A stretch of 10,727 bases of DNA from Acidimicrobiia bacterium. GTDB lineage: Bacteria > Actinomycetota > Acidimicrobiia > Spongiisociales > SHLN01. The stretch spans positions 1 to 10,727 of the forward strand of contig JABDOU010000278.1 of the NCBI GenBank assembly GCA_013043085.1, written 5' to 3'. The notes beneath the pieces were generated by a model. The model did not search any database and was not told where the DNA came from. It saw only the letters and a program-made list of their open reading frames with translations. The translations under genes were made by a program, and so were the position numbers. This document shows, one piece after another, positions 1-4,929 of the stretch. Within the stretch, counting starts at the first letter, position 1, and every line of letters begins with the position of its first letter.

Positions 1-201
1 GCCACCGCCTCTGCCACTGCCGGGGCAATGACCGTTGAGGACGTGATGGAAACGGCTCCGATCGTCACGACGACCGACGCGCGCGATGCGCTCGACGAGG
101 TGGCCGAGTTCTTCGAGGGTGCGCCGGTACCCATTGTTGATGGTTCCGGCCGGTTTGTCGGCTCGGTCGACCAGCCGCCCCGTCTCCACGGTGAGAAGTA
201 G
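1..201 (+). CDS. CBS-domain protein, C-terminal fragment (5' truncated)
   Basis: The frame is open from the first base to a TAG at 199-201 and gives 66 residues. After an Ala/Thr-rich linker there is one recognisable CBS module: an entry segment TVEDVMETAPIV, a helix with DARDALDEVAEFF, then the strand pattern PVPIVDGSGRFVGSV. The P-x-V-D-x-x-G-x-x-x-G order is the usual second half of a CBS motif. CBS modules normally occur in pairs and bind adenosyl ligands that regulate an attached enzyme or transporter, so at least one more module or an effector domain should lie upstream of the window. The tail after the module is short (DQPPRLHGEK), so the CBS domain is C-terminal. Which CBS family this is (channel, transporter, IMP dehydrogenase-like or stand-alone) cannot be decided from the fragment. 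Confidence 0.72.
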   Translation, partial: ATASATAGAMTVEDVMETAPIVTTTDARDALDEVAEFFEGAPVPIVDGSGRFVGSVDQPPRLHGEK

Positions 202-464
202 TCGCCACGCAGCTGGTCCCCCTCGGCTGATTGGCTCTGTAGCAGGTTGGGATGTCCCGATAACTCATTTCCGGTAGCACGGCAAGCAGGAAGGTCTCGT
301 GCGAGATTCCGGGCGATGCCGCCCTCGCAACGCCCGGCCTGGAGGCTGGCACAGACCAACACACTCCACCCGGCACGCTCCACCCGGCTGGCAACCGGGT
401 ATAAATCGACCTGAAAACCCGGGCGACCTGCGTCGGAGCATCAGGGATCGGTCTGCCGGGTGAT
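202..464. other. Non-coding interval with several GC-rich hairpins
   Basis: I find no convincing gene on either strand in these 263 nt. The interval is rich in complementary segments. TCTC/GAGA flank a GTGC loop near 297-308. GGGCG (311-315) can pair with CGCCC at 320-324 or with CGCCC at 331-335. CCGGGT (395-400) can pair with ACCCGG at 382-387 or at 417-422. An 11-nt direct repeat CTCCACCCGGC occurs at 364-374 and 378-388. No T-tract follows these hairpins. They could include the rho-dependent end of the CBS gene or a small structured RNA. I could not match them to a known RNA family. Confidence 0.4.
364..388 (+). repeat. Tandem 11-nt direct repeat, 14-nt period
   Basis: CTCCACCCGGC is present twice, at 364-374 and 378-388, separated by ACG. 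Both copies carry ACCCGG, which is complementary to the CCGGGT elements at 395-400 and 456-461. The function is unknown. It could be two protein-binding half sites or alternative arms of an RNA hairpin. Confidence 0.5.
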
Positions 465-470
465 TAGGTT
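465..470 (+). promoter_or_regulatory. Putative -10 element of a leaderless promoter for the peroxiredoxin
   Basis: TAGGTT is followed by exactly 7 nt and then ATG at 478. The identical hexamer and spacing occur ahead of glpK (1289-1294), and TAGCGT with the same spacing precedes the GTG of the P-type ATPase. A TANNNT box about 7 nt from the start codon puts the transcription start at or next to the initiator, which is common in actinobacteria. No Shine-Dalgarno sequence and no clear -35 box are visible. Confidence 0.5.
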
Positions 471-477
471 CAAGCTG

Positions 478-933
478 ATGCAAGTAGGTGATGTGGTCGC
501 AGACTTCACATCCACGTCCCAGACCGGTGACGCGGTTCAGCTGAGCAAGCTGCTTGCGGAGGGGCCTGTGGTCCTCTTCTTCTTCCCCAAGGCCTTCACA
601 CCGGGTTGAACGATTGAGAGCCGTCACTTCCGTGACCTGGCTGCCGAGTTCGGCGCCGTCGGAGCAAAGCGCATTGGCATATCGAGCGATGATGTGGCGA
701 CCCAGGCCGCATTCGCCGAAGCCAACGAGCTCGATTTCACTCTGCTATCGGACCCGGATCAGACGGTTGCTGGTCAGTTTGGAGTGACACGCGTCGGCAC
801 CACGAGCGACAAACGAGCGACGTTCGTGATCGATACGGATGGAACACTGATTGCTCTGATCGTGTCAGACGGCGACATGAAGCGCCATGCGGAAGAAGCT
901 CTCGAGTGTCTGCGAAGCCGGTTAGCCGACTGA
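478..933 (+). CDS. BCP/PrxQ-type peroxiredoxin with in-frame UGA at the catalytic position (predicted selenoprotein)
   Basis: Thiol peroxidase of the thioredoxin fold, expected to reduce hydrogen peroxide and organic hydroperoxides in the cytoplasm. Reading through the UGA at codon 44 gives 151 residues, a normal length for BCP/PrxQ. The N-terminus MQVGDVVADFTS is typical. VVLFFFPKAFTPG leads to the active site TPG-UGA-T, where family members have TPGCT. The conserved core continues in the same frame: HFRDLAAEF, IGISSDD, FTLLSDPDQTV, FGV, then R113 in KRATFVIDTDG, the usual active-site arginine. The terminal TGA is at 931-933. The resolving cysteine expected five residues after the active site is R49; the only cysteine is C144. 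The ATG at 478 is chosen for its fit to family N-termini and its TAGGTT-N7 spacing; GTG at 460 is an in-frame alternative. The 3' end overlaps the convergent RRM gene by 12 nt. A standard gene caller would see only a fragment from 694. A nonsense mutation or a base error is the alternative explanation. Confidence 0.85.
607..609 (+). other. UGA predicted to be decoded as selenocysteine
   Basis: This TGA is codon 44 of the peroxiredoxin, directly after FTPG and before TIES. It replaces the peroxidatic cysteine codon (TGC or TGT in homologues) by a change in the third base. The family-conserved frame continues without a shift for 107 more codons. TGA is a genuine stop for glpK, pgsA, the CPBP gene and the ATPase gene nearby, so general reassignment is unlikely. 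Confidence 0.78.
619..642 (+). promoter_or_regulatory. Candidate bacterial SECIS hairpin downstream of the UGA
   Basis: AGCC (619-622) plus GTCAC (623-627) can pair with GTGAC (632-636) plus GGCT (639-642). This gives a 9-bp stem with a two-base bulge (637-638) on the 3' side and a UUCC loop (628-631). Eighteen nt separate the UGA from the loop, within the range usually described for bacterial SECIS elements. Against it, the loop lacks the G near its start that typical bacterial SECIS models require. The stem also lies over codons for R-H-F-R-D, which are common in cysteine homologues too, so part of the pairing could be incidental. Confidence 0.4.
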
Positions 934-1197
934 GCGTTCCCGGGGTCGGGCGAAGGAGACCTCGAGCTTGCGGCCCTCGATCTCGCATTCGTGGAGGAGG
1001 CGAATGGCCTCTTCGGCCTGGTCGGTTTTCGGCATCTCGACGAAACCGAACCCACGCGACTTACCCGTGATGTTGTCGACCACAACACAGGCGTCGAGCA
1101 CCTCGCCGTGTTGTTCAAAGAGCCGGGCGAGAAGTTCGTCGTCGTGTGACCAAGGAAGGTTGCCAACGAAGATCTTGGTGGAGCGGTTCTTCTGCAC
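922..1197 (-). CDS. Small RRM-type RNA-binding protein
   Basis: A 91-residue protein that is a single RNA recognition motif. RNP2 is IFVGNL (residues 9-14) and RNP1 is KSRGFGFV (46-53), with the aromatic positions that stack on RNA bases present. The beta-alpha-beta order is complete, ending in LEVSFARPRERSVG, a short basic tail. Small single-RRM proteins of this kind occur in cyanobacteria and some actinobacteria and are thought to bind single-stranded RNA, sometimes under cold or stress; the target here is unknown. I chose GTG at 1197 because homologues begin just before the first beta strand and a promoter-like TTGCCG-N18-TACACT lies immediately upstream. A TTG at 1230 would add 11 residues but would put that promoter inside the gene. 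The stop (TAA) lies within the last codons of the convergent peroxiredoxin gene. Confidence 0.85.
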   Translation of the reverse strand: MQKNRSTKIFVGNLPWSHDDELLARLFEQHGEVLDACVVVDNITGKSRGFGFVEMPKTDQAEEAIRLLHECEIEGRKLEVSFARPRERSVG

Positions 1198-1207
1198 GAC
1201 GTCGACG

Positions 1208-1237
1208 AGTGTAAACGTCCCTTTGACCAACCGGCAA
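1208..1237 (-). promoter_or_regulatory. Putative promoter of the RRM gene
   Basis: Read on the minus strand there is TTGCCG (1237-1232), an 18-nt spacer and TACACT (1213-1208). The GTG start at 1197 follows after 10 nt, implying a very short leader. It lies back to back with the glpK promoter in the divergent interval 1198-1301. Confidence 0.4.
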
Positions 1238-1288
1238 TTGCAATCGGCCCGGTCATTTCGCTTCCTACCCGTCGCGGGCCGAATGCGT

Positions 1289-1294
1289 TAGGTT
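1289..1294 (+). promoter_or_regulatory. Putative -10 element of a leaderless glpK promoter
   Basis: TAGGTT is followed by 7 nt (1295-1301) and the ATG at 1302. Both the hexamer and the spacing are identical to those of the peroxiredoxin gene. No Shine-Dalgarno sequence is present in the 7-nt gap. This supports 1302, not the TTG at 1293, as the glpK start. No convincing -35 box is seen. Confidence 0.5.
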
Positions 1295-1301
1295 GCGGTC
1301 C

Positions 1302-2798
1302 ATGAGCCAACTCGTCGGAGCGATCGATCAGGGGACCACGTCGTCTCGTTTCATCGTTTTCGATGACGCCGGAGACATCGTCGCACTCGCCCAGAAGGAA
1401 CACGAACAGATCTTTCCGCAACCTGGCTGGGTCGAGCACAACCCGGTCGAAATCTGGGAAAATACCCGTGATGTGATACGGGGTGGACTCGAAAAGGCGG
1501 GTATTGAGGCATCGGATCTGGCGGCGGTCGGCATCACGAATCAGCGCGAAACCACAGTGGTTTGGGATCGGACTACAGGAGAACCGGTCTACAACGCGAT
1601 CGTTTGGCAGGACACCCGAACCGACCAGTATTGCACCGAATTCGCCGCCGATATAGGTATCGATCGATTCCGTCCGAAAACCGGTCTTCCGCTCGCCACA
1701 TATTTTGCCGGGCCCAAGATCAGGTGGATCATCGACAACGTTGCCGGCGTTCGGGACCGTGCATCCAGCGGCGATCTCATATTCGGGACCACGGACAGCT
1801 GGCTGATGTGGAACCTCACGGGTGGCACAGATGGAGGGCTCCACATCACCGATGTCACGAACGCGAGCCGGACACTGCTCATGAACCTGGCGACGCTCGA
1901 ATGGGAACCAGAGATTCTGCGCGTGATGGGTATCCCGGTCGAGATGCTGCCCGACATCAGGTCGTCCTCAGAGACGTACGGCGCTGCGACCGGGGTGCTC
2001 GAGGGCGTACGACTCGCCGGAATCCTGGGAGACCAACAGGCGGCGCTGTTCGGCCAGGCCTGCTTTGCGCCTGGCCAGGCCAAGAACACCTACGGAACTG
2101 GCTGTTTTCTTCTGCTGAACACGGGCACGAAGCCTGTGCCATCGCCGTCGGGATTGTTGACGACGCTGGCCTACAAGCTCGGCGATGACGATCCCGTGTA
2201 TGCGTTAGAAGGCTCGGTTGCTGTCGCAGGTGCTCTGGTGCAGTGGGTCCGGGACAATCTCGGATTGATCGAATCGGCAAGCGAAATCGAAACCGTCGCC
2301 CGGTCGGTGGATGACAACGGTGGCATCTACTTCGTTCCGGCCTTCTCTGGATTGTTCGCACCTCATTGGCGTTCGGATGCCCGTGGCGTCATTGTCGGTC
2401 TCACGAGATACGTGACGAAAGGGCACCTGGCCCGCGCCGTGCTCGAGGCCACGGCCTGGCAAACGCGTGAGGTGCTGGACGCGATGAGAAAGGACTCCGG
2501 AGTCGAGTTGACCTCCCTACAGGTCGATGGGGGCATGGTCGAAAACCAGCTCCTGATGCAATTCCAGGCCGATGTGCTGGCGACGCGGGTTGTCCGCCCC
2601 AAGGTGGCTGAAACGACTGCATTGGGGGCCGCATACGCTGCCGGGCTCGCTACCGGCGTCTGGGATTCGATGGAAGACCTCTCTGCCAATTGGCAACAAT
2701 CCGCGGAATGGAACCCACACATGGACGACTCGCTGCGCGAGGCCGAGTATCGCCAGTGGAAGAAAGCGGTCCAACGCACCTTGAACTGGGTCGAGTGA
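1302..2798 (+). CDS. glpK: Glycerol kinase
   Basis: Cytoplasmic FGGY-family kinase that converts glycerol and ATP to sn-glycerol-3-phosphate. The 498 residues match the usual GlpK length. The N-terminal phosphate-binding loop DQGTTSSR (9-16), the glycerol-contacting NQRE (80-83), VWQDTRT, and the catalytic aspartate in GDQQ (D244) all fall close to their Escherichia coli positions. The second domain has YGTG (264-267), YFVPAFSGLFAPHW, and GGMVENQLLMQFQADVL, which belongs to the nucleotide-binding fold. The TTG at 1293 would overlap the predicted -10 element, so ATG 1302 is preferred. Its product is the substrate of both PgsA and PlsY encoded just downstream, so the gene may feed phospholipid synthesis as well as glycerol catabolism. 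No glycerol facilitator or glycerol-3-phosphate dehydrogenase gene is nearby. Confidence 0.97.
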   Translation: MSQLVGAIDQGTTSSRFIVFDDAGDIVALAQKEHEQIFPQPGWVEHNPVEIWENTRDVIRGGLEKAGIEASDLAAVGITNQRETTVVWDRTTGEPVYNAIVWQDTRTDQYCTEFAADIGIDRFRPKTGLPLATYFAGPKIRWIIDNVAGVRDRASSGDLIFGTTDSWLMWNLTGGTDGGLHITDVTNASRTLLMNLATLEWEPEILRVMGIPVEMLPDIRSSSETYGAATGVLEGVRLAGILGDQQAALFGQACFAPGQAKNTYGTGCFLLLNTGTKPVPSPSGLLTTLAYKLGDDDPVYALEGSVAVAGALVQWVRDNLGLIESASEIETVARSVDDNGGIYFVPAFSGLFAPHWRSDARGVIVGLTRYVTKGHLARAVLEATAWQTREVLDAMRKDSGVELTSLQVDGGMVENQLLMQFQADVLATRVVRPKVAETTALGAAYAAGLATGVWDSMEDLSANWQQSAEWNPHMDDSLREAEYRQWKKAVQRTLNWVE

Positions 2799-2803
2799 CG
2801 CTG

Positions 2804-2848
2804 ACTCAGCCGCTTCGCGCGGTCGGTGAGCGGTCCGGCTGCAGACCG
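2804..2848 (+). terminator. Hairpin-rich end of glpK, possible weak terminator
   Basis: Just after the glpK stop, CCGC/GCGG flank a short TTCGC loop (about 2810-2822), with CTCA/TGAG further out. A second small hairpin CGGTC-N8-GACCG spans 2831-2848. Neither is followed by a T-run, so they are not classical intrinsic terminators. They may attenuate read-through between glpK and pgsA. Confidence 0.25.
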
Positions 2849-2866
2849 GCGGCTGGACCCGTGTTG

Positions 2867-2884
2867 TAGCCTCAAAGGCAGGAG
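2867..2884 (+). promoter_or_regulatory. Putative -10 box and Shine-Dalgarno of pgsA
   Basis: TAGCCT (2867-2872) resembles the TANNNT boxes seen upstream of other genes here. Unlike those genes, pgsA also has a good Shine-Dalgarno sequence, AGGAG at 2880-2884, 6 nt before the GTG at 2891. This ribosome site fixes the start: an ATG at 2889 is followed at once by TGA and is unusable. Confidence 0.4.
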
Positions 2885-2890
2885 AGTCAT

Positions 2891-3445
2891 GTGAAGCTGT
2901 CAGTACCGAACGTCCTCGCGCTGATGCGTGTCATTGCGGTACCCATCGTGATGGTCCTCATCTTTCAGGAACGATGGACGGCCGCGGCAGTTGTCTTCAC
3001 AATCGCTGCTGTCACCGACTTCTTTGACGGTTTCATCGCTCGGAGAATGAACGACACGACGACCTTCGGAGCTTTTCTCGACCTGGTCGCCGACAAGCTG
3101 CTGACTATTGGAACGCTGATGTCGCTCCTCGCGCAGGGCCGCGTCTCGTTGATCATCGCGTTCGCAATCATCGGCAGAGAGATGGTCATCACGAGCCTGC
3201 GATCCGTCACAGCAGGTCGCGGGGTGAGCATCAAGGCATCGGACTTTGGGAAAGCCAAGGCCTGGATCCAGTTTGTGGCGGTTGGCATGGTTCTCATCAG
3301 GGGCACGGCGAAATGGGGGCCACTGTTTCCTGACGAGTGGGCCATGGCGATCGCAGCTGTGTGGACCGTGGCAAGCGGAGTGGAGTACCTGTGGCGCTTC
3401 CGCAAGGTCCTTGCATCCGACGAGCCGACTGCTGCCGCGAGGTGA
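2891..3445 (+). CDS. pgsA: CDP-alcohol phosphatidyltransferase, probable phosphatidylglycerophosphate synthase
   Basis: Integral membrane enzyme that transfers sn-glycerol-3-phosphate onto CDP-diacylglycerol, the committed step to phosphatidylglycerol and cardiolipin. The 184 residues carry the full CDP-alcohol phosphotransferase signature D-x2-D-G-x2-A-R-x8-G-x3-D-x3-D at residues 43-68 (D43, D46, G47, A50, R51, G60, D64, D68), which holds the metal ions and CDP. The N-terminus SVPNVLALMRVIAVPIVM is the amphipathic entry and first membrane helix typical of PgsA. Further hydrophobic helices lie around residues 30-42, 74-95, 115-135 and 148-165. The GTG start is fixed by AGGAG 6 nt upstream. 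Its stop overlaps the plsY start (GTGA), implying translational coupling. A phosphatidylinositol phosphate synthase is the main alternative, but the N-terminus and the glpK/plsY context favour PgsA. Confidence 0.9.
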   Translation: MKLSVPNVLALMRVIAVPIVMVLIFQERWTAAAVVFTIAAVTDFFDGFIARRMNDTTTFGAFLDLVADKLLTIGTLMSLLAQGRVSLIIAFAIIGREMVITSLRSVTAGRGVSIKASDFGKAKAWIQFVAVGMVLIRGTAKWGPLFPDEWAMAIAAVWTVASGVEYLWRFRKVLASDEPTAAAR

Positions 3446-4026
3446 GCACGGTCGGTGCGCTGGTCCTCGCCTATCTGGTCGGAAGCATCAGCATTGCGCG
3501 CCTTGCAACCCGTGCCAGTGATATCGATATAACGACAGTCGGGAGTGGCAACCCTGGTGCCACGAATGTCGCTCGAACACTGGGTAAAAAGGCGGGCGCC
3601 GCCGTGCTGGTTGGTGATCTCTTGAAAGGAGTGATTGGTTCTGTCATTGGATTGTGGTTGATTCCGGATGGCGGGATTGAGGCCGGGTTCCTTGGCGGGG
3701 CGGCAGCCGTTGTGGGGCATTGCCTGCCGCTCTGGTTTCGGTTTCGCGGTGGCAAAGGTGTCGCAACGGCCGCCGGCACACTTGTGGTAAACGTGTGGGT
3801 GTTGAGTCTCGTTCTGACCTTGGTGTGGGCCGTGTTGATCAAGACGGTGAAGATCTCGTCGGTGGCGTCGATGGTGGTTGTGGTGCTCGCGGTCCCAGGT
3901 GTGTGGATTGCAACACAATCGACACAGGCGACGCTTGTGATGGCCGGTATCGCCACGCTCATCATTGCCCGGCATCGCGACAATATCGCCCGCCTCATGG
4001 CCGGACGCGAGGACACGGTTGTCTAG
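3442..4026 (+). CDS. plsY: Acyl-phosphate:glycerol-3-phosphate acyltransferase
   Basis: Polytopic membrane enzyme that moves an acyl group from acyl-phosphate to the sn-1 position of glycerol-3-phosphate, giving lysophosphatidate, the first step of phospholipid synthesis. The 194 residues fit the PlsY family. Conserved blocks are a G-S-I loop GSISIA (14-19, where many members have a proline), the glycine-rich GSGNPGATNVAR (34-45) with DLLKG after it, GHCLPLWFRFRGGKGVAT (92-109), and the C-terminal ARHRDNIARLMAGRE. Six or so hydrophobic segments fit the known topology. The GTG at 3442 shares GTGA with the pgsA stop and starts right before the first membrane helix. An upstream in-frame start at 3337 would add 35 polar residues lying over pgsA and is rejected. 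PlsX, which makes acyl-phosphate, is not in the window. Confidence 0.95.
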   Translation: MSTVGALVLAYLVGSISIARLATRASDIDITTVGSGNPGATNVARTLGKKAGAAVLVGDLLKGVIGSVIGLWLIPDGGIEAGFLGGAAAVVGHCLPLWFRFRGGKGVATAAGTLVVNVWVLSLVLTLVWAVLIKTVKISSVASMVVVVLAVPGVWIATQSTQATLVMAGIATLIIARHRDNIARLMAGREDTVV

Positions 4027-4027
4027 T

Positions 4028-4033
4028 TAGCAT
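4028..4033 (+). promoter_or_regulatory. Possible -10 element ahead of the ABC transporter pair
   Basis: TAGCAT is followed by 8 nt and the ATG at 4042, close to the TANNNT-N7-start pattern of three other genes in the window. No Shine-Dalgarno sequence lies in the 15-nt gap after plsY. This suggests a separate leaderless transcript for the exporter, although simple read-through from plsY is also possible. Confidence 0.3.
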
Positions 4034-4041
4034 CCGCCGCC

Positions 4042-4929
4042 ATGAATGCGGTGATTGTGGCGGGCCTGGTAAAGAATTACGGACCAGACCGTGCGGTGGA
4101 CGGGATCGACTTCGAAATTGCTTCCGGTGAGGTTTTTGCTCTGCTCGGTCCCAACGGTGCCGGCAAAACCACCACGGTCGAGATTCTCGAAGGACACCGA
4201 TCCCGTGATGCCGGAGAAGTCTCTGTTCTCGGAATGGATCCCGGAACGGCGGGTCCTTTTTACCGCCAGCGCATTGGCATCGTGCTGCAATCGAGTGGCT
4301 TCGAGCCAAATCTGACCGTTTCCGAAACGGTCTCGATGTATCGCAGCTATTACGAGACTCCGATGGCGGTGGATCAGGTGCTGGCGGTTGTTGGTCTACG
4401 TGAGCGCAAAGATTCCAGAGTCAAGACGCTTTCCGGCGGCCAGCAGCGCCGGCTCGACCTGGCACTTGGCCTCGTCGGTGATCCCGATCTGCTTTTCCTC
4501 GACGAACCGACGACCGGTTTCGACCCGTCGGCTCGACGGCAGGCCTGGGAGGTCGTAAGCAATCTGCGATCGCTTGGAAAGACGATTCTTCTGACCACTC
4601 ATTACATGGACGAGGCGGAGTATCTGGCCGATACGGTAGCCGTAATCTCAGGTGGAGCAATCGTATCGAGAGGATCGGTCTCAACGCTCGGCGGTCCAGA
4701 AGCCCGGCGAGCCACGGTGTCGTTCAGAGCCACCGGTCGACCGCCTGCCACCGAAGACTGGAAGCATGAAGGTGGCGTGTTCTCAGTTGTTACGGATGAC
4801 ACCACCCGGGTGCTCAACCAACTCACGTCGTGGGCGCTTTCTGAAGATGTTCAGTTGATAGGCCTGGAAGTAACGCGACCGAGCCTCGAAGATATCTACC
4901 TATCTCTCACGGGAGATGCAGGTGTCTAA
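4042..4929 (+). CDS. ABC-2 type exporter, ATP-binding subunit
   Basis: Cytoplasmic nucleotide-binding subunit of an export-type ABC transporter, 295 residues. Motifs in order: Walker A GPNGAGKTT (36-44), Q-loop glutamine 83 in VLQSSGF, signature LSGGQ (130-134), Walker B LLFLDEP (150-156) with catalytic glutamate 155, D-loop FDPSAR, and switch histidine 187 in TTHYMDEAE. TTHYMDEAE and the C-terminal extension of about 80 residues, with beta-rich text and a final PSLEDIYLSLTG, are characteristic of the DrrA/CcmA-type drug, lipid or polysaccharide exporters. The next gene, a matching ABC-2 permease, overlaps its end, so the two surely form one transporter. The substrate cannot be told from sequence. 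The neighbouring lipid genes make a lipid or hydrophobic compound thinkable but not demonstrated. Confidence 0.95.
   Translation: MNAVIVAGLVKNYGPDRAVDGIDFEIASGEVFALLGPNGAGKTTTVEILEGHRSRDAGEVSVLGMDPGTAGPFYRQRIGIVLQSSGFEPNLTVSETVSMYRSYYETPMAVDQVLAVVGLRERKDSRVKTLSGGQQRRLDLALGLVGDPDLLFLDEPTTGFDPSARRQAWEVVSNLRSLGKTILLTTHYMDEAEYLADTVAVISGGAIVSRGSVSTLGGPEARRATVSFRATGRPPATEDWKHEGGVFSVVTDDTTRVLNQLTSWALSEDVQLIGLEVTRPSLEDIYLSLTGDAGV

Noticed and set aside
202..477. SAM riboswitch-like text (GGCAACC near 390-396, CCGGGTGA near 456-463)
   Set aside because: The conserved core helices and junction bases do not line up, and the downstream gene is not a methionine or sulfur gene.
202..477. tRNA-Sec (selC) near the selenoprotein
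   Set aside because: On neither strand could I find a T-arm with GGTTCGA-type loop, a UCA anticodon arm and an 8-bp acceptor in a consistent arrangement.
694..933. Separate 79-residue gene starting at GTG 694
   Set aside because: It is the C-terminal half of the peroxiredoxin, in the same frame as the catalytic part upstream of the UGA. It lacks the active site and has no ribosome site.
774..1844. 356-codon open frame on the minus strand
   Set aside because: It lies antisense to glpK and covers the RRM gene in another frame. Its translation is Arg/Ser/Pro-rich with no family motifs, as expected for a shadow frame in GC-rich DNA.
3337..3441. Longer plsY start
   Set aside because: The extension is polar, lies over pgsA and is not found in PlsY proteins; GTG 3442 gives a canonical N-terminus and a GTGA coupling overlap.
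2965..3975. 336-codon open frame on the minus strand
   Set aside because: Antisense to pgsA and plsY, which have full family signatures; its own translation is low-complexity and His/Arg-rich.
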